In this document: positions 1 through 10,160 of the stretch, piece after piece
How the letters are laid out: each line of letters begins with the position of its first letter
Position numbering within the stretch: the stretch's first letter is position 1
DNA from: Xiphophorus maculatus
Lineage: Eukaryota; Chordata; Actinopteri; Cyprinodontiformes; Poeciliidae
Assembly: GCF_002775205.1 (NCBI RefSeq)
Contig: NC_036457.1
Location: 4,757,524-4,821,523, forward strand
Direction: 5' to 3'
DNA: 64,000 nucleotides
Position numbers and translations under genes: made by a program
Notes under the pieces: generated by a model
Told to the model about the DNA's origin: nothing
Databases searched by the model: none
The model's input: the letters and a program-made list of their open reading frames with translations, nothing else

Positions 1-3000
1 GCGCATTCTAAACGGTCTACCTCAACCTCGGGTGCAAAAGTGTTCCACGCATTACGAACCGGTCCTTCCTTTGTCAGATTTTCCATAATCTTATCAATTT
101 TCTTACCTTGCCCTTCATACCTTTTGCAATTGAAATCCACATACTGTTTAACCTGATATCTACCACGTAAACCGTTGTTGTAAAAGGCTTCGTAGGTTGT
201 GTGTTCCTCATTTTTAAGGTCGTCATCTCTTCTGTGAGGAAAATACAACTTCAGAAGCCGTCTGTAAAACTTTTCGGGGTTTTTTTTCTCTGAAAAACGA
301 GTAAATCTAATAACTGCAGGTTTGCCCATAGTTCTTTTCTGGATGTATCCTGCATCATTAAGGAGGGGAATTGCATTTGACCCTTTAATTTGCCTACCAT
401 ATAGAACCCGGTATTCTGACGCAAATTCTGCCAGGCACATGTGTTCGAATTCTAATGTTACTGGCCTGTTGAGATATTTTTCCGGCAATCCTGTCATCCA
501 CACATTCTCTTCATCTGGGGACATGTTTACGAGTTGACTCATCGGAAGGCTCATTTTTACACCGTCTTCATCTGTTTGAAGAAAAAGGACACTACGAGAG
601 GACTTTTTGAGAGGTAGGCTACAAGTGCGTGCAACGGATTCTTGAGCACTAACCTCTCTCTGTTTTGAATAAGCCTGCATGATCTTTTTCATCTCATCGC
701 GTTCGCTAACATTCGCTCTCTTTAAATCATCTACAACAGACTTGAGGTACTGCGCCATTTCATGCTCTGGCTTGGCTATGTAGGACATCATGTACTCAAT
801 GCAGCTGTATTCATCAAGCACATACTGAATGTCCATGTTAGCATTCCATGCACGAAGGAGATCGGGGTTATAGCCATTGACCCAGCTATCTTTAGGATCC
901 CGTTTCATGATTACCACCATTCCAGAAGTGAGAGCATCAACATGGCCATTGTACTCTACTTTGGTCATATTACAAGCCTGGAGTAACTCTGCCAAATCCC
1001 TGAACGATGATTTTTCATCCTTCAGTAAATCCCTAATTGGTTTCAGTGTCTTCTTAGCCTCTCTTTGTAGGTTTGAGACAAATGGTGATCTCGATTTTTT
1101 GGACTTTCTCCTACCTTTTTGCTTAACTTGCGTTGGTTTTTCGTCGTCATTTTCGTGATCAAAGTCAATTACAGGGACGGTTATTCTGGTGTGCTCCATT
1201 GGTAGTTTGGGGAATCCAAATCTGCATTCAACATTACCTTTTTTGCATGATTTTGAGTGCTTTTTGCTGTGCATTTGAACGTCTGTGACTATTTTGTGAA
1301 GCTCTGGATCTCTGGTTTCATCAGGCAACTGACAGGATATGTAACGATCGATGAACTTTATGACTTCACCGCAACATGAGGGGTCTTCCATTTCAGGTTC
1401 ATCCTTAATCCATATCACGGCATGTATGTGTGGTGAACCCCTTGCCTGAAATTCCACACGATAAAAGTAATCTTCGACTGGTCCAATGGGCTGTGCAGGG
1501 GAAAGAATGAGGTCTCTAAACAGTGCATCCACTCTCTTTTCAAACATGCGCATGACGGTGACAGGGTTGCTTCTAAGAATGTCACACTTTGCATTCCAGT
1601 CAAGCTCAGAAAAATTTACCTGCTCGCCATGTTGACTTTTGACGGCCTCAATGACTTCTGGCCATCTCATTTCAGCAGCAGAGAATGTGCAAAAGAAAGT
1701 GGGCTTTCCAAGTTGCCTCACCATGGCGTGCAAATCACGTAATCCTTTCTCCCAATAAGCTGGAGTTCCTCTTAAGGGTTGCATGAAGCGGGTGGCCTCT
1801 TTATTCTGGATCAGTTTTTCCAACTCCTCTTTATCCTGCAGCATTTTGCTGGAAATATTTTTCCCATCTTTGGTGCTTGGTTTCCCTTTTCTTCTCTGAA
1901 TGGACATACTATTATTGGCAATATGAGTTTCCGTAACAAACTGAGCAAAGAAAAGGTAACTGTGGTCTTTGGCAAACCGAGTATCTATTGAGAAAAGCCG
2001 TACATTGAAATACATACTCGGTGAAAGTGCAACACGGCGGGCTTCATCTAATGTGTTTATTCCAGTTGGGAAATGTACGGGATAAGCATTTGCTTCAAGT
2101 CTTGGAACACTGAAGAAGGAGATGGGTTTATTTCCCTGAGCCGGCGCAATGCTGAAAATCCCTTCTCCATATGACAATACTTCCTGTGCTATGTCAGGAG
2201 GCTGCATGCAGGTGTCCAAGATCAGACCAGGTCGAAGTGCCTGATGCTCTGCCCCTATGTGGTCAGGTTGCTGGTCTGCGGCTGCATCCATTGCAGCCTC
2301 CTCTGCTTCTGAGTCCTCAACTGGCTGATCCTCTTGAAAACCCTCAAATGTTGCACTTTCATTTATATTTACGTCAGTGTAATCTGGATGACTCTCCTTA
2401 AGCTTTCTCAGTGCAGCTAAGACATTTTTCATGTTGACTGTGTAAAAGTATTGGTACCCTTTGTACTTGGTTTTTCTCTTTAGCTTCACCTGTAAAAGCT
2501 GGGCTTCCTCACGGGGCCTCGGAAGACTGTTTACGACTGTTTCCATGTCAGAAGGAACACAGACAACTGCTCCATGTATTGCCCTTTGCTGTCCCTTGGG
2601 CAAGGAAACAATTTTTGCAAAAGGTAGAATTTTTGCTATTAATTGCCGTTCAATTACATTCAATTCCGCAAGCTCTATGGGAACGGAAGCTAGGTGAAGG
2701 TTATTGGCAGCAGCAATCGATGGCATCTTTCCTCTGGTTAGACTGCTGTCACACGTGTAGCAGATCCACTCCCCCATCCTCTCTTGAGGTACAGAACATG
2801 GGGTTGAACATGCAGATCCACACACATGAACATATGTACCTGTTAGACAATCAGCTACTACACGCATATTCTTGGTATACTTATCTCGTTTACAGTGCTT
2901 TACTTGACTGGGGAAAAGAGCTCTGTGACACACGGTGCAAACATATGTGGGTCCGTTTTGAATGTTCTTATAAAAGTTTTGTATTGCAGCTTTCATTTCG

Positions 3001-6000
3001 TCAGTCATCAGAGGGTGTGGAGTTTGAAGGTGGAAGCCTACATTTCTTTTGTATTTCCTTCTGATTCGCAAAGCTTGCTGCAGTGTTAAATTTTTGGAAA
3101 GTGCTTGTCTAGATAGTCTGCCTCTTCTGTTGGCAACACATTTTTCATTATGTTTTACTTGATAACCAGGCTCACTATGATACTTCTCCTTCATAGATTC
3201 ACGCATTGTTTTTTTCTGTTTGCTTCTGAAAACCGGATCGTTTCTAAATCGATTCCTGTTGTATGATTTTTGTCTGCTTCTAAAGGTCGGATCGTTTCTG
3301 AATCGATTCCTGATGTATGATTTTTGTTTGCTTCTAAAGACCGGATCGTCTCTGTATCGATTCCTGATGTATGATTTTTGTCTGCTTCTAAAGAGCGGAT
3401 CGTCTCTGAATCGATTCCTGATGTATGATTTTTGTCTGCTTCTAAAGAGCGGATCGTCTCTGAATCGATTCCTGATGTATGATTTTTGTCTGCTTTTAAA
3501 GAGCGGATCGTCTCTGAATCGATTCCTGATGTATGATTTTTGTCTGCTTCTAAAGAGCGGATCGTCTCTGAATCGATTCCTGATGTATGATTTTTGTTTG
3601 CTTCTAAAGAGCGGATCGTCTCTGAATCGATTCCTGATGTATGATTTTTGTTTGCTTCTAAAGAGCGGATCGTCTCTGAATCGATTCCTGATGTATGATT
3701 TTTGTTTGCTTCTAAAGAGCGGATCGTCTCTGAATCGATTCCTGATGTATGATTTTTTTCTGCTTCTAAAGACCGGATCATCTCTGAATCGTTTCCTCAT
3801 ATACTCGGCCATCTGCGCTTTATGACTGTCTCTGAAGCTACGTACAAAATTGAATCTGTCCTTAATGTAATTTATTCGTCTCTTCCGGAAAGATGCATCT
3901 GTCCTATATCTATTATTTAACTGATCCTTCCTCTGTACTTGATGAAGAATGTATTGTTCTTTTAAGGCCTGCAGCTTTTTGGTCCTAAATGTTGGAGATG
4001 TCAGATATCTTTGTTTTTCAGATGAACTTTGTTTCATTTTACTTCCTACATTCTGTCTCTGTTGTGTTTTGATCCTGTTTTTAATTTTTCTTCTATTAGC
4101 TTTTGGCACTTTTGACAAATTTGTAACAGTTGGAGGTCTCTCCTCTAATACGTTTGCAACTTCCCTAAGCCAAGGAGGCATTTCCTCATCAGACGGACTC
4201 TCTGATTTCAAAGCAGTTGGACTTACCTGTGTGGCTACAGGTGAAATGTTCTGAAAAGTCGACTTCTGAGGATGATCTTCATTTTCCCTTTCAAAACCTA
4301 CTGGCACAAACTCATAGGTGGCATTGGGGCCGCGATTTCGAAAGAGCTTCAGTAGATGGCTGACCATGTCAGAGAGGTTGCAGAAAGTCATCATTACTGC
4401 AGTTCCACTGGGGTGGGGCAGGCCTGCTGAATTTCTTGAGTGGGAATCAAAAACTCCAAACCGACCGCATCTGTCCCTGAAAACTGCAATGCACTCTGGA
4501 GTCACCAAAAGGAAAGCATGGGTGACATTTTCCGACAGACATTCCAGTTGTATGGCAAGATGCAAACCCAATCCTCTAGATCCTTGAGTGCTCCTGCTAC
4601 GAGCAAAAACATGACCTACATGTAAACCAGTTGTGTGTACTGCATAGATGTTCCTATCTGTCAGTACATGGTCAGGCATCTGTTCAAACGTCAAGTGATT
4701 GTCACGAAATGTTCCATCACTGATCAGTTGCTGTTTAACGCCGGTATAAAGTTGGTCTCCTTTTTCAATCACTCTATCAAGCATCACAGCATCAAACTGC
4801 AACCCCTCATTGTGGTAAGCTAAAAATGTGAGTGCCATGCATGTGCACTGGTGATTACGGGAAAATGCAGCATACCTCTTGTCGGCCTGGGAATGTGTAG
4901 CACTTACCAACAGGACAGGTGGACCGCTGATCCTGGGTTCCAGCGCAGAAGCCTGTAACATAAAAAAATATTTAAAAGTCAGTATTTATACAAATATTCA
5001 CCTGATAACTATCTACCACCAATTAGGCCTGTTGTAAACACATATTTTGTAATTGAGTAATCAATTATTCTGTTGTTAAATAGATTAATTGAAATAAAAT
5101 GTTGATAAAGTAACTTCATGGTAAATAATATTATTACACTAGGTGGGATTTCAATATAAATCCATATGTTCATATTTGTGCATCTCAGATTTACTTGTCT
5201 GTACTTCAGAAATTAATCTGTAACAATATTAGCTCACTTTTTTAGCCAACCTGGAAAACCAAAAAAGTTTGATATTATAGTCAATTTAATAAAAATAAAA
5301 AATGCACAAATTATAAAGCAGCACGTCTATAAAGTCAAAAGCTGTAAAATACAAATTTTCTAAATATCTAAACTCACTTTGCACAGCCATTTGTGCTCAT
5401 GTGAGTCACATAATCTTTGGCACCCTCGTCATATACAGAACCAAGTACGCGAACTTTCTCCACAACACGTTGCACTGCTCCACCCATTTGTTGTTACTGA
5501 GATGATAGGAAACAGTTACCTTGCAGCTCCCATCCTGAAAATGGTCCTCCTGTGCCACGGAAGAGGACTTGGCCTGGATGTCCATCAGGGGAACCGAACC
5601 CTGTGCCTGGCGACGAGCTTTGCTGTTGGTCTCTCTCGGCGCTCCCTCCATCTATAAATCAATAGAAGCTGTCCTTTTTTGTGCAAAGTGAACATATACT
5701 GTACATTTCACTATCTTAAAGTCTGATATATTTTCTGAAACGGTGTCATACCTGCTGCTCCACTGGATTCAGCTTGTAGGGATCGGAAATTGAACGACGC
5801 TTCGCACTCGCCTTCTAATAAGAAAAATAGAAGAAATTATATAGTTGTTACAACAAACTATAGCACATCAAATTCAAATGATTATATTTTTTTAAATTAA
5901 ATAAAATACCTTTTTCCCCTTCGGAGAACATGTAGGTAGCGTAGTTTCAAGGCCAGACGCAGGAACGATCCGATCCATCTCCTCCAGCAACGCTGGGCTG

Positions 6001-8034
6001 AAGCACACAGGATTCAGGGGGATGGAAGAGTCCAGCAGGTCTCCCTGTAAAATAAAGTTCCATTTACTTTATAATCTGCACTTTAAAGAAAAGTTGAAAT
6101 GGATAATCAGGGAGGCGGACACAAAATAAACATGTTAAGAAGTGAAATTGAAATATACACTTGCAAAATTTTCATTAAATCAAATAAGCATGTATCCAGT
6201 ACCTTCCGACCACCACCAACCACAGTCCAGGCGGAGGACTCTGAACGACGCGGAGCAGCCACCTCGCCAACCACAACCAGCCGGGGCAGGGGACGTCTCA
6301 CCGGGGGGGGGGAAGCCGTCCCAAGGGGGGGAGGAGCCAACACCACAGGAGCAGGAGATTTCGGTGCACTTAACTCAAGTTGCGAGCAGACCGCCGCCTC
6401 AAGCAACTGAGCAAGGACCTCCATCCCAGGATGGTCGCTCAGGTGAACCTACAATTATAAACACATTTTATCAAATACAGTACGCCTCAATGAAATGTTT
6501 ACAATAGAATTATGAAAATCAATTCAACTTACGCCATCCCTGCTCCACAAGGCCAGGTTGCTCAACGGGAAGTGTTCAGTGACAGGCAAGTACCGAACAG
6601 CTTGACAGAAAAAAAAAAAAAATGCATTCTTATTTTCAGTCACACTAACGATGTTCTAATTTGAGATAAATTACATACGAAAGGAAAAATAAATTATTTT
6701 TTCATAGATCTGAACCCTGAAAACTATAAAATGTAAATTTGCTGACGTTTTAGTCTAAACACAAATTGTGTACGTCACTTACTTCTCAGAGCAGCCACAC
6801 GTTGAAACTCCTGCCGCAGCAGCTGTTGCACACTGTCCTCCACGCAAAGGCGCGGTGGAAAGTCCACAACGACCACCTTTAAATTTCAAACCAAATAAAG
6901 GAACAAAATTAATATACGCCAACTTTTCTGATATATTTGATCATGGATAAATGCAGTGGATGTTCTACTTACATTAGCAGAGAGGTTGCAGACGGTACTC
7001 AACAAAGCGTCAAACGCCGCTCCGGCCTCCACGAAGGTCCTGCTGGCGGTTAAGTTGTTACTTGGGGCCAGAAGACAGATCACCTCGGGGGGCCGAGGCA
7101 GAACTGCATCCAGCACCTCAAGCCGCAACTCTTCCGCAGAGGCACCGGGGGATGCAAGCACCCCTAACGAGAAGTCGCCCTTTGGCATGGTAGAATACCC
7201 ATCCACAATAGCACGCAGATGGGAATCACCAACCAAAAGAGCAAACTGAAAAATAAAAACAAACATTAAAGTTCGCTTATAGAATTTTTGTCATTCAAAC
7301 CAAGATTTCTATACGAGGTATACAAAAACAAATACCTTCTTCTCCAGAGCCTCGGCAGTAGGCAGAACCAACTTGCAGCTCCGTCTGGTCACCCGGGAGG
7401 CTGGCCACGTCTCCACCCGATGGCGACGCCCCGTCCCACGGCCTGTTTAGAAACGTTTAGTTATCAAGATTAGGCTTTCATGCAGCTGCAAATTTAACAA
7501 AAAAGATTTTATCTACATACGTGACCCAGGAGAGGTCGGTGGCACACGGGGCTCCTCCTGACGCACCACGGGAGGCAACATCTGCAAAAGAGTAATTTAA
7601 AAAATCTATAGATTAACTACAAACATAACTTGTTTTGGTTATTCTAAATAAATGATCCTGAACTTGTCATGAACATACCTGGTCGGGCAGGCCACCCTCC
7701 AGCAGTGGGGACATCTAAAGAGATAAGTAAAATTAGTAAAGGAAATAATTGTTATCATCCAACAGTAAGTTACTAAAATTTAAAATGACAGCCATACCTT
7801 CTTTGGCGGAGGCCGAGTCGGGTTCCAAGCGCTGGTTGTGAGAGATGGTGTCCCAGCCTGTAAACACAGAAACTATTATAATCATGCTTAAAGTCTAAAC
7901 TACATTAAGAACTACAGTTAGACAAAAACAAGTACTTCAATGTTTAATTGTTATACCTTTGCGTCGACCGGCACAATCTCCAGCTTCCTCCATCTCACCT
8001 TAGCTGCCTCAGAGCGTCGTCCTCTACGTGGCAT
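1..8034 (-). CDS. Helitron-type transposon protein, N-terminal >2,100 residues, 13 coding exons, runs off the left edge
   Basis: Rolling-circle transposon replicase (Rep part). Coding exons, high to low: 8034-7957, 7857-7798, 7714-7679, 7581-7521, 7442-7336, 7245-6973, 6876-6783, 6600-6533, 6448-6203, 6044-5910, 5814-5752, 5651-5520, 4952-1. All introns are GT-AG and every phase joins, giving about 451 residues before the long last exon. That exon has no stop over about 1,650 codons in the stretches I translated, and the frame agrees at 4950, 3423, 1437, 780 and 3. Seen in order: SGNH-like [12 protein letters not shown]; cysteine-protease-like segment ([11 protein letters not shown], then FDSHSRN); 18-residue repeats; Cys pairs ([11 protein letters not shown]); Helitron_like_N block ([17 protein letters not shown]); HUH-type [13 protein letters not shown]; two-tyrosine [13 protein letters not shown]. 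The Rep motifs are family knowledge for Helitrons. The helicase half must lie left of base 1. An intact frame suggests a young copy. Start ATG 8034 is the first codon after an acceptor. Confidence 0.85.
3230..3795 (-). repeat. 54-bp coding tandem repeat inside the Helitron ORF, about 10 copies
   Basis: A 54-bp unit is repeated about ten times, nearly without divergence in the middle copies. In the Rep frame each unit encodes [18 protein letters not shown], an 18-residue basic unit. Diverged flanking units (for example [10 protein letters not shown] upstream in the protein) suggest an older repeat that was re-amplified. Because 54 is a multiple of three and has no stop in several frames, open frames on both strands here are by-products. 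Confidence 0.9.
4250..4952 (-). other. Cysteine-protease-like domain at the start of the long Helitron exon
   Basis: After the acceptor at 4953-4954 the protein reads [16 protein letters not shown], then [18 protein letters not shown]. About 110 residues on it has [16 protein letters not shown] and [10 protein letters not shown] Cys inside a Q-C-T-C-M-A helix start followed by an Asp-x-His pair is the layout of papain-fold deubiquitinases of the C76 (M48USP) type. Other Helitrons are known to carry OTU-type cysteine proteases, so a protease domain here is plausible. The family assignment rests on motif spacing only. Confidence 0.5.
6783..7245 (-). other. SGNH/GDSL-hydrolase-like segment of the Helitron protein (two exons)
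   Basis: The exon 7245-6973 opens with [16 protein letters not shown]. This resembles SGNH block I, in which GDS carries the nucleophile serine. About 60 residues later comes [11 protein letters not shown], in the place of the block III GxND asparagine. The next exon (6876-6783) begins VVVVDFPPR, a hydrophobic strand typical of the fold. I do not see a clear C-terminal DxxH. Known in the family: SGNH enzymes are esterases or lipases, and some transposon proteins carry esterase-like domains. That this segment is enzymatically active is inference. Confidence 0.5.
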
Positions 8035-9540
8035 TCTGTAACAGCAGAATGAAAAAAAAGAAGAAACCTGGGGGGGGGGGGGGGGGAGTTGGTTATTCAA
8101 ACAATATTAAATGTGTTTGTGAATGCTTTTAACTCAATGTTACTATGTGCTTTTCTTAATATCTAAATAAAATATATCTCTCTAGGATCAAGAGGTATCA
8201 GTATAAATGAATTAATAAGATGGTGTGATGATGCAGAGGTGAGATGCGTAGCAGGCAGCAGTGGAAAACGTCCAAATCACAAAGTCTCGCAGAAGAGAGA
8301 AGCTGTAAATACAAACAAAATACATTTCAATTAAAAAAGGACCATAAAAATATATATATATTTTCAAAATAGGTTAATATTTTTTTTCTGAAATACAAGA
8401 ATAAAGTTAAAACTGTTCTAAGGTTTCTAAACAAGGCCAATATATTTTTCACAACTGGTGCAAACATAAGTACACTTTACAACTTGGTTAAAAATATACT
8501 TAAAAAAACAGAGATGTCATATCTGAAGATACGAACAAAATTACGAGACTTAAAAACACTGCAGCAATTAATTAGCTTCCTGTGGGTCTAAAACATTTTC
8601 TTTCCAGCAAATTTCTAGCTCCCATGATGCTTTGTGTGATTTATAGCGTTACTTCCGCGCACATGTGTTTACATGTTAACAACTTGCTAACTGGCTTTCT
8701 TCAGAGTGTTACACTACAAAATATGTGGGACATTTCACAGCTTAAACGTAACAATATGTGGCAATACTGTTTTATCACACACCACAGTTATTCGGGGAGG
8801 GATGGCAACTTGAAGAAATGACCGCAAATAACTTGAGCTAGCATAGTTAGCTACTTCACTGACTCAGTTTCTGCGGCTGCGGGTTTTCTTAAGTTCGCTT
8901 TTTGTCCATACAATCACAGTAGTACACATAAAGCATTTTGTGTTCTCTAAATTATAATTTACATCATACCAAGCTAATATTATGTAGTTCTGCTGTTTTT
9001 CACTGTCGGCACAAGACGGCAGCTGAGAGCATCTGTATCCGAAGCAACTGAGTCAGTGAATTAGCTTAATATGCTATTTGGGGTTATTTGTGGCCATTTC
9101 TGCAAGTCACAATAGCTCTAGGTTGAGGTAAAACAACATTGCCTTATTTCAGCTGATGAGCTGGATGTTAACAGAGATTTTATAGTCTAACAGCTTTCAC
9201 GAAAGGCAGTTAGCAAATTGCTAACATGTGAACAAATTGTGGTTCCGGTTTTTGTCGTGGAAAAAATATTCCATCAAGCTAGCAGCTACGCTATCAGAGC
9301 CACAACAACATATCCCACAGCAGTCAAACTTTTAAAATCTATCACATTTCTTAAGGAACACATTACATTTAACAGCTGTAAGCAGTTCTAATAATATAGT
9401 AATTAAATTAAACATTGAAATAGTATATTTTATGGACAGAACACAAACACGTCTTACCTTCACCAAGCAGATTCGGAAGCAGAAAGGTCCTTCTTCTTCT
9501 TGCTTGTGATTTTTAGCGGCGGGTGACATCTAACGTTAAT
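8035..9540 (-). other. 5' untranslated exon(s), first intron and promoter region of the Helitron gene
   Basis: On the minus strand a GTAAGAC donor follows TTGGTGAAG at 9458, defining a likely noncoding first exon starting near 9,540. The coding exon's acceptor (polypyrimidine, TTACAG) ends at 8036, just before the start codon. A second possible acceptor lies at 8303. The intervening 1.4 kb is AT-rich with no convincing coding sequence. Confidence 0.45.
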
Positions 9541-9589
9541 ATGTATTATCGCCATCTACTGGCTGGAGTGTGTACGACAGGATCTCCCC

Positions 9590-10160
9590 CAATCTAAATT
9601 CTTACATATAATCCTGTTACCTTTAAAAATGTAATAACCGCTGTATTTATTTTGTGTTTAATTAATATCTTATTAAGTTTAAATTTCTCTATATCATATT
9701 TCCTAATTTATTGTTTTAGCTTCTCTCTACTTGCTGTATATTTTCCACAATTAATTATTAAATGTTCTACTGTTTCCATATCCATACCACACTCACATCT
9801 ACCTGTTGGATTTTTACCAATCAAATGTAAAGTTTTATTTAATCCAGTGTCCAAGGCACAATCTTTTCATTACTACTTGCCCTTTTCAATTTTCTCCTAT
9901 TATTTCCATATTCCCTACATTCTTTTGTATATGAAATAAATGATGACCTTTAGTTCCTTCTTCCCACAATTGTTGCCGTTCAGATTTAATTTTGCTCTTA
10001 ATAATTGAATTTATTTCAGACTTACAATACTTTATCTCCATAATTCTACTTTGTTTTAAGGACACCTTAGCTAAATGATCTACCATTTCATTTCCTGCTA
10101 TATCTTTATGAGCTGGTATCCACATAAACCTAATCTCTATTTGAGTTAGTTTCGTTCTTG
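9590..10160 (-). mobile_element. 5'-truncated non-LTR retrotransposon tail with RNase H C-terminus
   Basis: The minus-strand frame encodes IEIRFMWIPAHKDIAGNEM followed by VDHLAK, the C-terminal helix and histidine motif of the RNase H domain found in I/Nimb-like LINEs. Further downstream, broken frames show a Gly-rich Cys motif (GRCECGMDMET) and HLI, typical of the ORF2 tail, with several stops. The 3' end lies near 9,590. The 5' end stops abruptly at about 10,160, where the 129-bp satellite begins. Dead copy. Confidence 0.65.

Noticed and set aside
3191..3825. Open frames of about 200 codons on both strands over the 54-bp repeat
   Set aside because: Repeat artefacts. The Rep frame (codon low coordinate divisible by three) is the one continuous with the rest of the gene.
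5378..5494. Minus-strand ORF starting [12 protein letters not shown] with a good GTGAGT donor, as an extra Helitron exon
   Set aside because: It ends in phase 2 while the long exon starts in phase 0, its upstream intron would be only about 26 bp, and skipping it gives a perfectly in-phase join from 5520 to 4952.
6099..6507. Plus-strand frames opposite the Helitron exon at 6203-6448
   Set aside because: The minus-strand reading has matching splice sites and phase; these are antisense shadows.
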